Positions 9,768 to 20,467 of a stretch of DNA of 64,000 nucleotides are shown one piece after another. The stretch covers positions 1 to 64,000 of the forward strand of contig JAOUHV010000006.1 of the NCBI GenBank assembly GCA_029884425.1, written 5' to 3'. Origin of the DNA: Gammaproteobacteria bacterium. GTDB lineage: Bacteria > Pseudomonadota > Gammaproteobacteria > S012-40. A model generated the notes under the pieces. That model had not been told where the DNA came from. It worked only from the letters and a program-made list of their open reading frames with translations, and did no database searches. The number at the start of each line of letters is the position of its first letter. Positions within the stretch are counted from its first letter, which is position 1. The translations under genes and the position numbers were made by a program.

Positions 9768-10576
9768 TTCACCCGACGATGTTCCAACGCGGGGAAGTTA
9801 CGACGCGTCATCTGCAAACGTTCCTTATCCATGTCGGCAATCACAAAACCCACGCCGTGCGTCAAACGATCCAGCACCACGCCCCAGGGATCAATGATCA
9901 TGCTGTTACCGTATGTTTCGCGGCCACTGATGTGGTAACCGCCTTGCGCAGCCGCGACCATGTAGCACAAATTTTCTACTGCGCGGGTACGGGTAATAAT
10001 TTCCCAATGGGCGCGACCAGTGATCGCAGTGAACGCTGAAGGCACCACAAAAAATTCTGCGCCCTGATCCACCAGCGCACGAAACAGCTCGGGAAAACGC
10101 AAGTCATAACAAATCGCCACACCCATTTTGCCAAATGGCGTATCCACCACTAATGGCTTGTCTCCGGGTTCAATGGCGCTGGACTCGTGATAGCTTTCCT
10201 TGCCGTTTTCCAGTTCAACGTCAAACAAGTGGATCTTGTCATAGCGACCGACCACCTGGCCTTTGTCGTTGTACACCAAACACGCTGAACGCACCCGATT
10301 TGGCGACGTTCCCACCAGCGGCGCGGTTCCCCCCACCAGCCAGATTTTGTGTTTGATGGCTTGTTCACGCAGAAAATCCTGAATCGGTCCACGGCCTGGC
10401 TCTTCCTTGATTTTCAGCTTGTCCATTTCGGTATTGCCCATGTGGGCAAAATTTTCCGGCAGCACTACCAGCTGCGCACCCTTGGCAACCGCGTCATTTA
10501 TCAAGCGCCCAGCTTCTATCAGGTTTGCCCCTACATTAGGACCTGATGCCATTTGTATCGCCGCAACCCGCTTCAT
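9764..10576 (-). CDS. Carbon-nitrogen hydrolase, Nit2/omega-amidase-like
   Basis: The 270-residue nitrilase-superfamily enzyme carries the full catalytic triad: Glu41 (LVVLPENFA), Lys114 ([10 protein letters not shown]) and Cys156 ([13 protein letters not shown]). Relatives hydrolyse amides; the Nit1/YbeM group repairs deaminated glutathione. That substrate is an inference from family and from the glutathione use of this genome. The ATG at 10576 is preceded by AAGGAG with nine bases spacing, so a TTG six codons upstream is rejected. It is coupled to tldD by an ATGA overlap and lies 39 bp after yhdP. Confidence 0.9.
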   Translation of the reverse strand: MKRVAAIQMASGPNVGANLIEAGRLINDAVAKGAQLVVLPENFAHMGNTEMDKLKIKEEPGRGPIQDFLREQAIKHKIWLVGGTAPLVGTSPNRVRSACLVYNDKGQVVGRYDKIHLFDVELENGKESYHESSAIEPGDKPLVVDTPFGKMGVAICYDLRFPELFRALVDQGAEFFVVPSAFTAITGRAHWEIITRTRAVENLCYMVAAAQGGYHISGRETYGNSMIIDPWGVVLDRLTHGVGFVIADMDKERLQMTRRNFPALEHRRVK

Positions 10577-10615
10577 TTCACAACTCTCCTTCAACTACCA
10601 TTCATATTCCGCCGA

Positions 10616-13600
10616 CTAATCCAATATTTCCGGGGGCACCGCTACAGGCGGTTTTTCTATTTTCTCAATAATGGGTTGTTCCCAAGGTCCCCGAACAGAG
10701 TATTGTATTGTACTTACTTCGTCTATCTGCTTTTCGAACACTTTCTGCAGCAAAAACAAGGTCGCGCCGACCTGTGGCGCCACGGTCAGCGCGCCCAGCA
10801 CCGGCAGGCTTGCACCAACTTTTGGCACGATGGTCACCACCTGATCGTACTGGCCTGCAGCCAGATCAATTTGCCCGGCCATATCAATTTGGGCAGCCGG
10901 ACCATCCATCGCCAGACCCGAGGTAAATGCCTTGCCATTTTCGATCTTGAAATCACCCTTCAGGGTATCGAATTGCATGCCTTTGGCAAATACGTCACTG
11001 AAGTCCAATATTAAACGGCGTGGCAAAGTTTGTACCGACAGCAAACCAAACAATCGCGCCGCCCCCGGTTTTACATCCAGCAGGCGACCGTCTTTTACAT
11101 TTAGACTCGCCGTCCCGGTCAAGTTGCGAAACGTAAAGTCAATCGGCGTGCCCGGCCAGCGGGCACTGATGTTCATTTTGGTCGTGCCGTTGGCGATGGT
11201 TTCTGCATAACCCCAATCCGACAGGGCCTGCCCCAGTGATTCGCTGTCCACCACGATGTCAAACTTGGATAATTGCTGCCCCTTCTGCTCCTGCCACTCG
11301 CCCTTGGCGGTAATCCTCGTTGTTGCCGTGCGCATGGCCAGCGTGTCCAGCTTCATCCCTTTGTCGGTACGGCGAGTATCGAGTTGCAACTGACCAAAGC
11401 GGATGTTGTTGTAGCGAAAATCCGTGCTGGTAATCCGCAACTCCGGCATTTCGGAAGGGCGCAGACTGTTGTCACCTTTGCCAGTGGCGGGTTGTCGATC
11501 AACATTAATGATCATTCGATCCATGTTCATCACCAGTGGCGCACTGCGCATGACCAATGGGATGAACATGTCCCCTTTCAACTGGGGGCCATCCACCGAT
11601 ACGCTCCAGCCCTGCACCGAGTTGGAAGCCTGAACCGACAGATCCTGCAGTTTCAGACCAAACAATTCACCCTGTTTGACGGTAACATCAAAAAACATGG
11701 ACGCTGTCGCCCCGCCGCTGGACTTGATCAGGCCGGTATTGGTTTTTTCTGGCAACAGCAACGGTTTCCACTGTGCCCAGGAGAATTTATCCATTTCACC
11801 AATGAATCGGTATCCGTGCTCGCCCGGCAACTTTACCACCCGGCCAAAGCCCACTGCGCCACGCGATATTTCAGTTTGATTTTCCGCATGCTGCAATTCC
11901 AGGATGGAATAAATATCACCATAATTGAATTCCAGCTGTGGCAATGCATGCCCTATGTGCATCTGGAAAGTGAAATTGCGCCGCTCTTCACCATTTTTCT
12001 TCAGCGGCTCGGGCAAATCCACCAACATCCCCGTCAAAGGTGAATCGGCACGCACATCGACATTGCCTGCATTTTTTCCGCTGATGGCGATGTCTATTTT
12101 CGTCGCAACATTGGTACTGCCGGTAAACCAAGCCGCAAGCTGTTCCTGATCAGCGAAGTGCTTCAGCAAATACTTCAGTTGTGCAGCACTGATACGACCA
12201 TTGTTTTTAAGAACAATCCGCGACTCATCAGCCCCCTGCTCGGTTGTCGCCGTCAACTTAAGAGGCAACACGCCACCAAAGCGCCCCGTCAGGCCATCCG
12301 AGTAAATGCCATGCTCATCAAACTTCAGGCGACCATTCAAATCACGCACATCCACCAACCAGGCATCGGCTTTAAACTGATTCTTTGCGAAGTCGACATG
12401 ACCTTTAACCTGCACAGGATCGTGTGTCGCCAATGGGATTTTCAACTCAAGCGCCAGGTCGCTGTTGCCCGCCAAAACAATGGGCTGAATATGTTTGGCA
12501 AATATTTCTTCCAGCGGGCTTTGATGCAAATATTTTAATTTGTCCGCACTGCTACCCTTGGCTGAACCGGTGATCAATAAATCGCCCCGATGGAAATCGG
12601 GCAGCGACACCGCAACATCATGCAACTGGGTATTAAATATTCGCCCCTGCGTCGCATCAAACCTGAGACCGTTTGCAGTCAGCTCAAAGCGACCTTCGAT
12701 GCCATTGATCACCGGCCAGCCGTTGTAATAATTCAACACTCCACGATGCACATCCAGTCGCAATTCAAATTTCCCTTCATTGTTGGCAAAAGGAAATTTC
12801 GCCATATCACCGTAGAAAACGAATTCGCCCTTGGCAACACCGTCACGCAGGGCATCGCGCGTCCAGTGCACCGCACCAGGAGGAATAATTCCCGTTGGCA
12901 GATACGCTGTCGCCTTGTTCACCTGAACCGGACGATTAAGTGCAGCATGCATATCGATGAATGGCGCTGCGTTTTTCGGCAACAAAATATTGCCGTGAAC
13001 AGCAACATCTATATCGCTGTTCCAAATCCGTATTTTGGAAAAATCCAGACTTACTCCATCATCCGCAAGCAACCACGTCACCTTACCCTGCACCACATCC
13101 GCACGGATAACATGATCAAAGATGGTGGGAGAATCAAACTGCAGCTTCTGGCTGTCAATCACGAAACTTCCACCGCTGTTGTTCAGCTGCAAATTACCTG
13201 ACAAATTTTTAAAGCCCGGCCAAGCGCCATGACTGCGTGCCGAGATATTTTCCGCACGCGCAGTCAGAAAATATTGTGCCGTCTCACCATCCCGAAAACC
13301 CAGCTGCAGGTTTCTCAATCCACCACCAAGCGCCGATCGTGAAAGCTGGGTTTGTTGCGCATTGGCCAGCACTTCGCTCATCAGCAACATCTCACTGGCA
13401 AACGCCAGATCGATGTAACTGGCAGATGCCTGTAACTGTTTGGTTTCGGTGTCCAGCGCAATGGTCAGCGAGCTGTTTTTCCACTGCCGACCGCGATTAC
13501 TGACACTAAAATCGTTTAGCAGAACATGCCACTTCGAATCTTGGTGGGTAAACGCAAAATTACTATTCAGCGTGTCATAACCCATCAAGCTGGCACTGTC

Positions 13601-14461
13601 GGCATTCATTACCAGAACATTCTGCAAGCCAACCGAGCCGTAGGTTTTTTCCATCCGACCATTGCGCCATTCGCTCCAGGCGCGCAAATCGGCACGACCA
13701 TTGATCAACTGCCATTCATTTTTCGATTGATCCGGCAACCAGGCATCCAGCAACACATCCTGAGCGGCGATATAAAAACTGCCATGCCAGCCATTGCCAC
13801 CAACAGGCGACCCCAGCAGTTCTGCAGAAAAATCAAAATTACGCCCCAGCTCACTGGGCAGACCGACGCTGCCGCGCAAATAATGCATGTCATCATCGTT
13901 GTGCAGAACCAGTTCGCTGACGTGCAACTCGCGCGGCTGCCAGCCCATTACGTGGTCTTCCCACAGCAAACGACTTTGCTCCATGCGCAGCGTATCGCGC
14001 TCGAACAACCAGCGACTAACAAAATCATTGGCGGTATCCGGCGAACCGGTATTGATTGCACCAATGGTAAAGCTGCCATCGGTTTCACGTGCAATTTTGA
14101 GGTCGGCACCAACCACAACCAGGGTTCCTGGTTGAACTGTGCCGGTAAACAGGGAGGTAAAAAGATTAATACCGATTTTGGCAGCGGCAAATTGCAAGAA
14201 CGGCTTACCGTCCTCGCTATTTAAAAAACTGATCCCGCGCAATACCAGCTGCGGTTCTGTTCCCTGCCAGTCAGCATCCAGTGATTCAATGCGCACCGGA
14301 TGGTCGATAACATCGGTCACCCATTGCTCGACTTGCACCCGATAATCTTCAGCAATCGGCAATAATATTCGCGCAAGACCCAGCGTCACGGCGGCCAAAA
14401 CCAGTCCGGTAACGATCGCATACCAGCAAACGTACCACACAGTTTTGACGTATTTATTCAC
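10616..14461 (-). CDS. yhdP: YhdP family AsmA-like envelope protein
   Basis: The 1281-residue protein has one N-terminal transmembrane helix (about residues 10-32) and a very long periplasmic region of the DUF3971/AsmA2 type (TIGR02099). The C-terminal AsmA-like part includes FRNLTGTASLNVKDGRLLDVKPGAARLFGLLSV, typical of YhdP. In E. coli YhdP, TamB and YdbH form bridge-like conduits that carry phospholipid to the outer membrane. Length matches the family (about 1270). It stands 20 bp downstream of rng, as in many gammaproteobacteria. Confidence 0.93.
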   Translation of the reverse strand: MNKYVKTVWYVCWYAIVTGLVLAAVTLGLARILLPIAEDYRVQVEQWVTDVIDHPVRIESLDADWQGTEPQLVLRGISFLNSEDGKPFLQFAAAKIGINLFTSLFTGTVQPGTLVVVGADLKIARETDGSFTIGAINTGSPDTANDFVSRWLFERDTLRMEQSRLLWEDHVMGWQPRELHVSELVLHNDDDMHYLRGSVGLPSELGRNFDFSAELLGSPVGGNGWHGSFYIAAQDVLLDAWLPDQSKNEWQLINGRADLRAWSEWRNGRMEKTYGSVGLQNVLVMNADSASLMGYDTLNSNFAFTHQDSKWHVLLNDFSVSNRGRQWKNSSLTIALDTETKQLQASASYIDLAFASEMLLMSEVLANAQQTQLSRSALGGGLRNLQLGFRDGETAQYFLTARAENISARSHGAWPGFKNLSGNLQLNNSGGSFVIDSQKLQFDSPTIFDHVIRADVVQGKVTWLLADDGVSLDFSKIRIWNSDIDVAVHGNILLPKNAAPFIDMHAALNRPVQVNKATAYLPTGIIPPGAVHWTRDALRDGVAKGEFVFYGDMAKFPFANNEGKFELRLDVHRGVLNYYNGWPVINGIEGRFELTANGLRFDATQGRIFNTQLHDVAVSLPDFHRGDLLITGSAKGSSADKLKYLHQSPLEEIFAKHIQPIVLAGNSDLALELKIPLATHDPVQVKGHVDFAKNQFKADAWLVDVRDLNGRLKFDEHGIYSDGLTGRFGGVLPLKLTATTEQGADESRIVLKNNGRISAAQLKYLLKHFADQEQLAAWFTGSTNVATKIDIAISGKNAGNVDVRADSPLTGMLVDLPEPLKKNGEERRNFTFQMHIGHALPQLEFNYGDIYSILELQHAENQTEISRGAVGFGRVVKLPGEHGYRFIGEMDKFSWAQWKPLLLPEKTNTGLIKSSGGATASMFFDVTVKQGELFGLKLQDLSVQASNSVQGWSVSVDGPQLKGDMFIPLVMRSAPLVMNMDRMIINVDRQPATGKGDNSLRPSEMPELRITSTDFRYNNIRFGQLQLDTRRTDKGMKLDTLAMRTATTRITAKGEWQEQKGQQLSKFDIVVDSESLGQALSDWGYAETIANGTTKMNISARWPGTPIDFTFRNLTGTASLNVKDGRLLDVKPGAARLFGLLSVQTLPRRLILDFSDVFAKGMQFDTLKGDFKIENGKAFTSGLAMDGPAAQIDMAGQIDLAAGQYDQVVTIVPKVGASLPVLGALTVAPQVGATLFLLQKVFEKQIDEVSTIQYSVRGPWEQPIIEKIEKPPVAVPPEILD

Positions 14462-14480
14462 CGTAGCAGCCTCGACCGAT

Positions 14481-15956
14481 CTACATCAATACAACGTCAT
14501 ACAATTCTTGCGAATATTGCGACTCTGCCTGAAAACGAATGCCACGACCAATGAATGATTCCAGCTCGGCGACGCTTTGGTTTTCTTCATCCATCAACAA
14601 ATCCACCACCCTGGGTGCCGCCAAAACCATAAACTTTTGCGCATCGTACTGGCGTGCCTCGCGGAGAATTTCGCGGAAAATTTCATAGCACACCGTCTCC
14701 GGCGTTTTGACACTGCCGCGTCCGGCACACATTGGGCAGGTTTCGCACAAAATATGCTCGAGACTCTCGCGCGTCCGCTTGCGGGTCATTTGCACCAGCC
14801 CCAGAGACGACACTTCGCTGACCGTGGTTTTGGCATTGTCTTTTTCCAGGCAACGCTCCAGCGCACGCAGCACTTGTCGCTTGTGCTCATCATCTTCCAT
14901 GTCGATAAAGTCGATGATGATGATACCGCCCAGATTACGCAGCCGCAGCTGACGCGCAATCGCCTGCGTCGCTTCCAGATTGGTTTTGAAAATGGTTTCT
15001 TCCAGATTGCGATGACCAACAAATGCGCCGGTATTCACGTCGATGGTGGTCATGGCCTCGGTCTGATCAATCACCAGATGACCACCGGATTTGAGCTGCA
15101 CCCGTGGCTGCAAGGCTTTTTGGATTTCGTCTTCCACCGAATACAGATCAAAAATCGGACGTGGCCCGGAATAGAGTTCGATACCAGACAGCAATTCAGG
15201 AATGAATTTGGCGACAAATTTGTGAATTTTGTGATGATGCTCTTTGGAGTCAATGCGAATTTTTTCAACGCCAGACCCGACCATGTCACGAATGGCGCGC
15301 ATGGATAAATTCAGATCTTCGTGCATCACCTGTGGCGCATTGAGGTTACGCCACTTATCCTGAATCGAATCCCAGATACGGTTCAAAAATAAAATGTCGG
15401 CGCGTAACTCACCTTCCTGCGCACCTTCTGCGGCAGTGCGGGCGATATAACCGCCGGGAAAACCGTCTTCAACCAGCTCTTCAATTAATTTCCGCAAGCG
15501 ATCGCGCTCGGCAGCTTCTTCGATTTTTTGCGAAATACCCACATGCGGTGTCTGTGGCATAAACACCAGAAATCGCGCAGGAATGGTGATGTGGGTGGTC
15601 AGTCGTGCGCCCTTGGTTCCCAGCGGATCCTTGATCACCTGCACCAACACAGTCTGGCCTTCAGTCACCAGTTCGGTAATGGGCCGCACTTCCGGGCGTT
15701 GTTCATTGCTGGGATCGTAGTTGTTGCGATTGTCATGAATGTCGGAGGCATGCAAAAACGCGGCGCGCGCCAAACCAATTTCGACAAATGCGGCCTGCAT
15801 TCCCGGCAACACCCGCACCACTTTGCCCTTGTAGATATTGCCTACAATACCGCGTTTGCGCTCGCGTTCGATGAACAACTCCTGCAACACGCCGTTTTCC
15901 ACCAACGCCACACGGATTTCCTGCGGCGTGATGTTAATCAGCATTTCTTCGCTCAT
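14481..15956 (-). CDS. rng: Ribonuclease G
   Basis: The 491-residue endoribonuclease of the RNase E/G family matures the 5' end of 16S rRNA and cleaves mRNAs. The N-terminal S1 domain is broken by a characteristic insertion. The catalytic DNase-I-like part shows VDVNTGAFVGHRN and IIIIDFIDM, which provide the two metal-binding aspartates, and the Zn-link cysteines lie in CETCPMCAGRG. There is no long C-terminal scaffold, which separates it from RNase E. It is placed between maf and yhdP. Confidence 0.96.
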   Translation of the reverse strand: MSEEMLINITPQEIRVALVENGVLQELFIERERKRGIVGNIYKGKVVRVLPGMQAAFVEIGLARAAFLHASDIHDNRNNYDPSNEQRPEVRPITELVTEGQTVLVQVIKDPLGTKGARLTTHITIPARFLVFMPQTPHVGISQKIEEAAERDRLRKLIEELVEDGFPGGYIARTAAEGAQEGELRADILFLNRIWDSIQDKWRNLNAPQVMHEDLNLSMRAIRDMVGSGVEKIRIDSKEHHHKIHKFVAKFIPELLSGIELYSGPRPIFDLYSVEDEIQKALQPRVQLKSGGHLVIDQTEAMTTIDVNTGAFVGHRNLEETIFKTNLEATQAIARQLRLRNLGGIIIIDFIDMEDDEHKRQVLRALERCLEKDNAKTTVSEVSSLGLVQMTRKRTRESLEHILCETCPMCAGRGSVKTPETVCYEIFREILREARQYDAQKFMVLAAPRVVDLLMDEENQSVAELESFIGRGIRFQAESQYSQELYDVVLM

Positions 15957-15973
15957 GCCTGTTCCTGAATCCG

Positions 15974-16576
15974 TTATTTTAATTCTTCGTTGAACAACAC
16001 ACCGACGCCAAAGCGCTGCAGTAGTTGCGCGGTTTCGAACACTGGCAAACCCATGATGCCCGAATAACTTCCTTCAATGTGCTCAATGAAAATCGCGCCC
16101 AGTCCCTGTACCGCATAACCGCCGGCCTTGCCCTGCGGTTCGCCACTGTTCCAGTAGGCAGTCATTTCCTGGTCGCTGATGGCGCGCATGCGCACCATGC
16201 TCTGTTGCACAACAATCTGTTCGCTCGTTCCTTGGACCAGCGCCACCGCCGTCAGCACGCGATGCGTGCGACCAGCAAGCGCACGCAACATCTGCGCAGC
16301 ATGCGTCTGGTCCACAGGTTTACCGAGAATTTGTTGATCTACGATCACCGAGGTGTCGGCACCCAGCACCGGCAAATTGCGCTGAGCGGCCATTGCCCAA
16401 CCGGCGCGAGCTTTGTCCAGCGCCACGCGGGCCACGTATTGTTCCGCCGCTTCGCCGGGCAGAATCTGTTCATCGCAGTCCGGCAAAATCAGCTCAAACT
16501 GCACACCGATCTGGGTCAGCAGTTCCCTGCGTCGCGGCGAGCCCGAAGCCAATAACACCTGCACCGCTAAAGTCAC
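15974..16576 (-). CDS. maf: Maf family nucleoside triphosphate pyrophosphatase
   Basis: The 200-residue protein hydrolyses non-canonical or dTTP/UTP-type nucleotides to the monophosphate. Motifs are LLASGSPRRRELL near the N-terminus (residues 8-20) and GADTSVIVDQQILGKP. The arrangement maf-rng matches YhdE in E. coli, so the dTTP/UTP pyrophosphatase type is likely. A GTG at 16576 with AGGGA six bases upstream is preferred to a TTG two codons earlier. The gene ends 17 bp before the rng start. Confidence 0.93.
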   Translation of the reverse strand: MTLAVQVLLASGSPRRRELLTQIGVQFELILPDCDEQILPGEAAEQYVARVALDKARAGWAMAAQRNLPVLGADTSVIVDQQILGKPVDQTHAAQMLRALAGRTHRVLTAVALVQGTSEQIVVQQSMVRMRAISDQEMTAYWNSGEPQGKAGGYAVQGLGAIFIEHIEGSYSGIMGLPVFETAQLLQRFGVGVLFNEELK

Positions 16577-16640
16577 TGCCAATCCCTATTCGTTAATTGA
16601 TCACAAGTCGTTAAAAGTATACCGAAAAGTGCGCGCCGTA

Positions 16641-17111
16641 CTAAGCGCGATGATACGGATGCCCCTGAGTCAGCGTCCAGGCACGATAAAGCTGTTCAGC
16701 CAGGATCACCCGCACCAAGGGATGCGGCAAGGTCAGCGGCGACAACGACCAACGCTCGCTGGCCAAGGCCATTACCGTCGGATCGATGCCATCGGGACCA
16801 CCCACCAACAACGCCACATCCTGTCCTGAGGGCAACCACTCTCCCAGCTTTTCCGCCAGGGTTTCGGTGCTCCAGGCTTTGCCGCGCACATCCAGCGCCA
16901 CCACCAACGCACCTTTGGGAATGGCGGCAACCAGGCGCTTGGCTTCATCCTGCATAAACTGCATCGGTCCAGCGCCCTTGCTGCGTTTGGCGGCTTCGAT
17001 TTCCCGTAACACCAACTGACATTCGCGCGGCATGCGCTTGGCGTATTCTTCATAGCCAGCAATCACCCAGGCGGGCATGCGCGTCCCAACCGCCAGCAGG
17101 TGAATTCGCAT
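16641..17111 (-). CDS. rlmH: 23S rRNA (pseudouridine1915-N3)-methyltransferase
   Basis: The 156-residue SPOUT methyltransferase modifies pseudouridine 1915 in helix 69 of 23S rRNA. The knotted C-terminal region is clear: VVALDVRGK, LLVGGPDGI, and LSPLTLPHPLVRVILAEQLYRAW, ending in GHPYHRA as in E. coli RlmH. The ATG at 17111 overlaps the rsfS stop by one base (TAATG). A longer frame beginning at 17153 is inside rsfS and is rejected because the family starts at MRIHLLAVG. Confidence 0.96.
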   Translation of the reverse strand: MRIHLLAVGTRMPAWVIAGYEEYAKRMPRECQLVLREIEAAKRSKGAGPMQFMQDEAKRLVAAIPKGALVVALDVRGKAWSTETLAEKLGEWLPSGQDVALLVGGPDGIDPTVMALASERWSLSPLTLPHPLVRVILAEQLYRAWTLTQGHPYHRA

Positions 17112-17461
17112 TAACCGTTCGCCGTTTTCCCGCTGGCCGCTGGTGCACTCCACAGACGCTCCAGCTGGTAAAAATCGCGCATTTCCTGCGTCAGCACATG
17201 CGCCACCACGTCACCCAGATCCACCAGTACCCAGTCACCGGTTTGTTCACCTTCGGTGCCGTAGGGCATGATGTTATTTTCTTTGGCTTTGACCACGATG
17301 TTGTTCGCCAGTGCCTTGACGTGCCGGGTTGATGTTCCGGTCGCAATTACCAGCACATCCGTGACGTTGCACGCATCGCGCACATCAAGCACCTGCATAT
17401 CTTTGGCTTTCAAATCAGCCAAGGCTTCTTCGACCAGTTCGGTCAGTTGTTTCGTTTGCAT
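17111..17461 (-). CDS. rsfS: Ribosomal silencing factor RsfS
   Basis: The 116-residue protein of the Iojap/RsfS family binds ribosomal protein L14 and blocks subunit joining when nutrients are scarce. It has the diagnostic DVRDACNVTDVLVIATGTSTRHVKAL and DWVLVDLGDVVAHVLTQEMRDFYQLERLW segments. It abuts nadD and overlaps rlmH by one base, the common nadD-rsfS-rlmH arrangement. Confidence 0.96.
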   Translation of the reverse strand: MQTKQLTELVEEALADLKAKDMQVLDVRDACNVTDVLVIATGTSTRHVKALANNIVVKAKENNIMPYGTEGEQTGDWVLVDLGDVVAHVLTQEMRDFYQLERLWSAPAASGKTANG

Positions 17462-18109
17462 TTATCGATATAACCTTGTTACTTCAATATATTCACGCAC
17501 CGCTTCGGGAAGCAGGTAACGCACACTTTTTCCCTGCCGCACCCACTGTCGGATAGCGGTGGCGGAAATTTCCAATTGGCTCACGCTCCACGGCAGAATC
17601 CATCCTGCCGGCTGCTGATGCAGCGCCTGGGGCTGCGCAATAAATCGCGCACTGATATCCAGATCACCCAGCTGCGTTCCTTGCCGAATCCATCCTGGTC
17701 TGTGCGCAATGACGATATGCGCCAGCTCAAACAATTGTTGCCACTGATGCCAGCTTGGCAAACCGGCAAACGCATCCGATCCCATGATCAGACACAGCGG
17801 CTGATCTTCACCCAACTCCGCGCGCAGCGATCGCAGCGTGTCGACGGTATATGACGGCCCCGATCGATGATATTCGCGCGTATCAATTTGCAGCGCAGGT
17901 TCGCCCTGCAATGCCAACTGCAGCATCTGCAGCCGCTGCTCACCACTGGCACCCGGTTGCCCACGGTGCGGTGGTTGCGCACACGGCAGCATACGCACCG
18001 CCGCCAAACCTAATTCCTGTTGCAACTCCAGCGCAATCCGCAAATGGCCAAAATGAATGGGATCAAACGTCCCACCCAAAATGCCAATGGCGCGCTGCGC
18101 GTCAGTCAT
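17462..18109 (-). CDS. nadD: Nicotinate-nucleotide adenylyltransferase
   Basis: The 215-residue enzyme joins ATP to nicotinate mononucleotide in NAD synthesis. It shows the nucleotidyltransferase motif GGTFDPIHFGHLRIA (residues 12-26, HxGH) and the C-terminal ISATAIRQW motif (ISSTxxR-like). Length matches the family. It is placed between proA (six bases upstream) and rsfS (immediately downstream). Confidence 0.96.
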   Translation of the reverse strand: MTDAQRAIGILGGTFDPIHFGHLRIALELQQELGLAAVRMLPCAQPPHRGQPGASGEQRLQMLQLALQGEPALQIDTREYHRSGPSYTVDTLRSLRAELGEDQPLCLIMGSDAFAGLPSWHQWQQLFELAHIVIAHRPGWIRQGTQLGDLDISARFIAQPQALHQQPAGWILPWSVSQLEISATAIRQWVRQGKSVRYLLPEAVREYIEVTRLYR

Positions 18110-18115
18110 GATTTA

Positions 18116-19375
18116 TTACTGACGAATCTGACCATCGCCGAACACCACATATTTCTGCGAGGTCAGCCCTTCCAGGCCGACAGGACCACGCGCGTGGAAT
18201 TTGTCGGTGCTGATACCAATTTCGGCACCCAGGCCGTATTCAAAGCCATCGGCAAAGCGGGTCGAGGCATTCACCATCACCGAGCTGGAATCCACCTCAG
18301 CAAGAAAACGTCGTGCAGTGCTGTAATTTTCGGTGACAATCGCTTCGGTGTGACGCGAGCTGTACTGCTCAATGTGGTCCATCGCCTCGTCGACATTTTT
18401 GACCACGCGAATGGCCAAAATCGGCGCCAGATATTCGGTCGCCCAATCTTCTTCCGTTGCCGCAATCACGCCATCAATCAAACGCTGAGTGGTCGCACAG
18501 CCACGCAGCTCCACGCCTTTTTCCTTGTACATGCCGCACAACTCAGGCAGCACGCGCTCGGCAATCGCTTCGCTGACCAACAACGTTTCCATCGCATTGC
18601 ACACGCCATAGCGATGAGTCTTGGCGTTGAAAGCAATCTGAATCGCTTTTTCCAGATCAGCATCATCGTCGATGTAGACATGACAAATACCGTCCAGGTG
18701 TTTAATCACCGGCACGCGCGCATCTTTGCTGATTCGCTCAATCAGCCCCTTGCCACCGCGAGGAATAATCACATCGACGTATTCGGGCATGGCGATCATC
18801 ATGCTCACCGCTTCGCGATCAGTAATCTCCAGCACCTGCACCGCCTGCGCCGGCAAGCCGGCCTGCTTCAGTCCTGCCTGAATGCAGTTGGCGATGGCCT
18901 GATTGGAGTGAATCGCCTCTTTGCCGCCGCGCAAAATCGCCGCATTGCCGGATTTCAGACACAGCGCCGCCGCGTCCGCCGTCACGTTGGGACGGGATTC
19001 GTAAATGATGCCGACTACGCCCAAAGGCACGCGCATTTTGCCGATCTGAATGCCAGACGGACGGAATTTCATGTCGGAGATTTCGCCCACGGGATCAGCC
19101 AGGGTCGCCACTTGACGCAAACCTTCGACCATGGCCGCCACTCGCGCTGGGTTCAGTTCCAGCCGATCGAGCAGCGCCGCATCCAGACCACTGTCGCGTC
19201 CCGCCTGCATGTCTTTGGCATTGGCTGCCAGAATTTGTACCTGCTGCGCCTCCAACTGGCGGGCAATCGCCTCCAGCGCGGCATTTTTGGTGTTGGTGCT
19301 GGCGCGAGCCATTGCCCGCCCTGCCGCACGCGCCTGTTTACCCAGGCTTACCATGTAATTTTTTACATCCGTCAT
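18116..19375 (-). CDS. proA: Glutamate-5-semialdehyde dehydrogenase (gamma-glutamyl phosphate reductase)
   Basis: The 419-residue aldehyde dehydrogenase-like enzyme carries out the second step of proline synthesis, reducing gamma-glutamyl phosphate with NADPH. Typical segments are [28 protein letters not shown] and the Cys-bearing loop [15 protein letters not shown]. The C-terminal [32 protein letters not shown] is characteristic of ProA. It stands between holA (1 bp) and nadD (6 bp) in one leftward run. Confidence 0.97.
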   Translation of the reverse strand: MTDVKNYMVSLGKQARAAGRAMARASTNTKNAALEAIARQLEAQQVQILAANAKDMQAGRDSGLDAALLDRLELNPARVAAMVEGLRQVATLADPVGEISDMKFRPSGIQIGKMRVPLGVVGIIYESRPNVTADAAALCLKSGNAAILRGGKEAIHSNQAIANCIQAGLKQAGLPAQAVQVLEITDREAVSMMIAMPEYVDVIIPRGGKGLIERISKDARVPVIKHLDGICHVYIDDDADLEKAIQIAFNAKTHRYGVCNAMETLLVSEAIAERVLPELCGMYKEKGVELRGCATTQRLIDGVIAATEEDWATEYLAPILAIRVVKNVDEAMDHIEQYSSRHTEAIVTENYSTARRFLAEVDSSSVMVNASTRFADGFEYGLGAEIGISTDKFHARGPVGLEGLTSQKYVVFGDGQIRQ

Positions 19376-19376
19376 A

Positions 19377-20396
19377 TCACGCTCTTAACAATTCACAGCC
19401 GGCCATCGCCAGCCCTAGTTTCAGAATTTCGTCCCAGGTATTCCCCGGTTGTTGTCCTTTGATCATACGATCAATCTGCGCCGCGTGACGTAGCATTCGC
19501 ACCCACTGTATCGGTCGAAACCGGTCCATGGCCGCCCGCGCCGCGCCCTGACGATTACCCCACACCTTGCCATCGCGCATCACCTGATCCGGCGAATGGC
19601 CGGCAGCACGCGCCAGCGCCATGTCGTGCATGCGGCGCAGCTCTTCAGCCAGCGCCCACACCACCAGAATCGGCTCGGTGCCCGATGCACGCAAATGTTC
19701 CAGCACATGGGCATAGCGGTGGCGATCACCCAGCAGGGCACTTTCCACCAGACCAAACACGTCATATTTGGCACTGTCGGCCACCGCCTCCAGCACCAGT
19801 TCCTCGTCCCAAACCTGGTCGGGATAGAGCAGCGCCAGTTTTTCGATGTCCTGGCTGGCGGCCAGCAAATTTCCCTCAACCCGTTCGGCCAGCATGCGCG
19901 CCGCCCCAGGGGTGATGTTCATCCCCTTGGTTTTGACCCGGTGGGAAATCCAACCCGGCAACTGCTTGGCCTCAATCGGCCAGACCTGCACACAATCAGC
20001 AGCCGTTTCCAGCTGTTTGTACCAGGCCAGCTTTTTACTTTTGCCGTCAGCCTTGGGCGCTGTCACCAGAAAAATATTGTCTTCGGGCGGTGCCTGCAGA
20101 TACGTGGTCAGCGCCGCGCTGCCGGCATCACCCAGGGAATAATTTTTTAACCGCAACTCAATGATGCGCCGCTGGGCAAACAGCGACATGGCCGTCGCTG
20201 CGTCATACAGCACACTCCAGTCAAAACCTGGCTCCACATGCAGCAATTCACGGTCGATAAAACCCTGCTCGCGCGCTGCCGCACGAATCACATCGGCGCA
20301 CTCAGCCAACTGCAGCGGTTCGTCACCGCTGAGAAAATAGACTCGGGAAAGCCCGCGTTTGAGCTGGGCTTTGAGCTGTTCAGGTTTGATGTTCAC
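19377..20396 (-). CDS. holA: DNA polymerase III delta subunit
   Basis: The 339-residue clamp-loader subunit opens the beta sliding clamp. Family features include [20 protein letters not shown] at the N-terminus and [23 protein letters not shown]. The start is GTG at 20396, which gives the usual MNIKPEQLK beginning. The neighbours lptE upstream and proA/nadD downstream match the gammaproteobacterial lptE-holA-nadD order. Confidence 0.95.
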   Translation of the reverse strand: MNIKPEQLKAQLKRGLSRVYFLSGDEPLQLAECADVIRAAAREQGFIDRELLHVEPGFDWSVLYDAATAMSLFAQRRIIELRLKNYSLGDAGSAALTTYLQAPPEDNIFLVTAPKADGKSKKLAWYKQLETAADCVQVWPIEAKQLPGWISHRVKTKGMNITPGAARMLAERVEGNLLAASQDIEKLALLYPDQVWDEELVLEAVADSAKYDVFGLVESALLGDRHRYAHVLEHLRASGTEPILVVWALAEELRRMHDMALARAAGHSPDQVMRDGKVWGNRQGAARAAMDRFRPIQWVRMLRHAAQIDRMIKGQQPGNTWDEILKLGLAMAGCELLRA

Positions 20397-20467
20397 CGGC
20401 CACTTCCACGGATACAGGTGGCTATTTTAACAGCGCCGAGGCAAAAACCCACGCCCATCCGCGGAAT

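Noticed and set aside
18020-19462. 480-residue rightward frame opposite proA
   Set aside because: Antisense shadow of proA, with no recognisable domain or ribosome site.
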